A stretch of 64,000 bases of DNA from NCBI GenBank assembly GCA_032209605.1, contig JASFXZ010000004.1, positions 33,452,401-33,516,400 of the forward strand, read 5' to 3'. Shown piece by piece: positions 61,960 to 64,000 of the stretch. The translations under genes were made by a program, and so were the position numbers. Every line of letters begins with the position of its first letter. Within the stretch, counting starts at the first letter, position 1. This DNA is from Mactromeris polynyma. Its lineage: Eukaryota > Mollusca > Bivalvia > Venerida > Mactridae. The notes under the pieces were generated by a model that saw nothing but the letters and a program-made list of their open reading frames with translations, did not search any database and was not told the origin of the DNA.

Positions 61960-62330
61960 TGATGGCGTGATTATGGAAAATAATCGACACAATCGTCGCC
62001 AGACATCCGACGTCGGCGACAATCGATTAAGAACTACAATAATCGATTATAATCGGAAATTGTGACTGAAGTGTTATTTCAATAAGATTATATTATAAGT
62101 ATTCAAATTTTATAGAAATAAACCCGGATATACATGATTGTACTTTCAAATCTTGAATATAGTCCATACATCTAGTCAATAGTAGTCAAATATTTAGTGA
62201 ATGATAAAATGTTCTTATGGTATATGAGTAATAGAAAAACCCCATTGATTTTAAAAAGATAAATATTTCGATTATTTCCGATTCGATTATCGATTATGAG
62301 TTTTCAAACTGATCCGATAATCGATTATGA
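61960..62330. repeat. ATCGATTAT-rich inverted-repeat region
   Basis: AATCGATTATAATCGG near 62040 and CCGATTCGATTATCGATTAT near 62279 face each other across about 230 bases, with further AATCGATTA copies at 62023 and 62320. This suggests the two ends of a short non-autonomous transposon. Ends and target duplication were not resolved. Confidence 0.45.
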
Positions 62331-64000
62331 AATACATCCATTTATCCATTACTACTTAGATTGAAGTGATGCATTGAACAAATTATTTAACCTGAGAAAA
62401 AATATACAAACCATTATCGCAATCAGCCACATTGTCGGACCACAAGTACTGCCCTACATTCAGTAAAGGCGATTGCGGCTAACGTTTCGTAACGTTTGCA
62501 ATTTGGTTCTCCGTGTGCAGTGAATGTGATATGGTGGGTGAGGGATACAAAATATAACAGTTTCGTAACGTTCGCAACTGTTAGCCGTAACTGAACGCAG
62601 GGCTGGTACTAGACCTATATTTTGTATATTTGACTGAACATTAATTTTCAAAATTCAAGTGAGCATTGTATACTGTAGTTATATAAGTGAAAAGCATCAC
62701 AACTAATGCAGAATACCGTCAATAAATTTCAGAAAGTTGACACACGAGATCATGCTGTAGGCATCACTCCGTTGGCAAACTTTTCCATATTGTACCTATG
62801 TCACCTCGCACTCCGGGCAATTAAGCTAATATATAGTGTTACAATAGCATGACATATTTCAAACTTGTGTGAATAGACTTGTGATCACAGACCAAGTTTT
62901 TGTTCAGTCATATTGATTCGTTAAATCCCAGACCAAGGCTCAAGTATGTTTATGCCAGACACTATTAATGATCAGATATTTACTATACTTATATCTTCAA
63001 CACATGACGTTAAAACAAAATACAAATTATATGTCAATTAACAGAGAAAGGAGGTATGTGTTAAAACCCAATTGAAAAGGGGTCAGTTTAATTATAACCA
63101 CTTTGCATATCCCTTATAACATTAAATCGCCTTAAATCGCATTAAAGTTTAGTGATGTATAGTGGCTAACAATCGTATATAACGTCAAGGCAAGAAGATG
63201 ATAACAGTAAATGTGGTGTTTTTGTGCCCATTTCGGACTGTTATGAGCAACACATGTGTTGCATACTAATATTGAATGCACATTTATATTGAATATGGTA
63301 GATAACATATAAGCAATATCCATGAACAGTAAAACTACAATTAACGTCATGTTTTATAGTCCTGCATAATAATCATAGGAAACGCGAACTGTTGGTAAAT
63401 ATTGGTACCTATATTGGCGGCCATCTTGGATTTTGGCCTCCATATTGATTTTCAGATTTGTCTCGATCAAAAATTTAAGGTTAGATATTAAACTTTAATT
63501 ATGCGAATGGGTTTGCTTGTATAGTTATTAGAACGATTTGGCCAATTTTGCGTTCGAGACACTCGAGCAACTAGTATTGTCTCATGCAACAAGGCTAGCG
63601 TATTCTTCTACAAGTGATGCTACATTCTCGACACCTCTCGGATATTTCCGTACCACTTCGTTACTCTACGAACATCATCTAGTGTATGTCAGACGCAGAA
63701 CTATGTGGCATAGTTTAACATTTTGTGCGTTCAAAATATAGTTCTCGTAAAACGGATTTGTAGCTTCAATAACTTCGACAAATTCACATAAGATTAGGAT
63801 TATCGTTGTCATTTCTAGTTAAGACTCACATATTTCAGTCCTCGTTTAACTTAAATATTAAGTGTCTAATCCCGTTTCATCAGCACTCAAGCGTTCACGT
63901 CGCCATATTGTTTCATGATATTCAAATGGTAGTGCATTACGAACAACCAAGTGGCTAGACGTAGTTGGCCGAGGTTTTCCGAATGGTGTTTTTCTAAGTA

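Larger units (their letters stand above)
60440..64000. other. No gene seen; repeats only
   Basis: Holds repeat H copy 2 (61.2 kb) and the ATCGATTAT region (62 kb). GGCGGCCATCTTGGATTTTG near 63417 is, from memory, a phrase common in molluscan repeats. No exon-like frame. Confidence 0.45.

Noticed and set aside
1..64000. CRISPR array, operon or prokaryotic system
   Set aside because: No regularly spaced identical repeats with unique spacers, no tightly packed genes; introns and SINEs show an animal genome.

Overview
The window is nuclear DNA from an animal, most likely a mollusc and probably a bivalve. Reasons: the DNA is AT-rich and gene-poor; the recognisable genes are split by GT-AG introns; there are tRNA-headed SINEs, Tc1/mariner relics, small pogo-like MITEs and a LINE tail; and the repeated phrases at 51.8-52.3 kb look like repeats common in bivalve genomes (recalled, not searched). 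The species cannot be fixed from the sequence alone.

Two host genes can be rebuilt exon by exon, both on the minus strand. (1) A three-exon gene at 4579-6481 encodes a 333-residue protein with TPR-like helical repeats. (2) A three-exon gene at 42348-52960 encodes a 190-residue intracellular globin. It has Phe CD1, distal His E7 and proximal His F8, both ancestral globin introns (B12.2 in phase 2 and G7.0 in phase 0), and an N-terminal Met-Gly-Cys lipidation signal like that of globin X. Its first intron is about 8.8 kb. A possible small secreted protein lies at 4042-4317 (minus, weak).

Layout. 1-9 kb: the TPR gene, with a direct repeat pair on its 3' side (1.4 and 2.9 kb) and an inverted repeat pair around it (3.3 and 8.8 kb). 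10-14 kb: a cluster of tRNA-like SINE heads, a Tc1-family transposase 3' fragment and two abutting MITEs. 14-31 kb: no gene seen; dispersed repeats and one SINE. 31-32.4 kb: a LINE 3' coding remnant next to a decayed Tc1 transposase. 33-39.6 kb: SINE, dispersed repeats and a 24-bp minisatellite. 42.3-53 kb: the globin gene, whose large intron holds another Tc1 relic and a molluscan-type repeat array. 53-64 kb: a repeat with a fold-back element nested inside it, a deleted mariner with perfect ends, and further repeats.

The two genes show no sign of acting together. I found no rRNA gene, convincing functional tRNA gene, CRISPR array or operon-like cluster. I found no new multi-gene system. The most interesting items are the lipid-anchor-type globin, the inverted repeats bracketing the TPR gene, and the transposon fossils.
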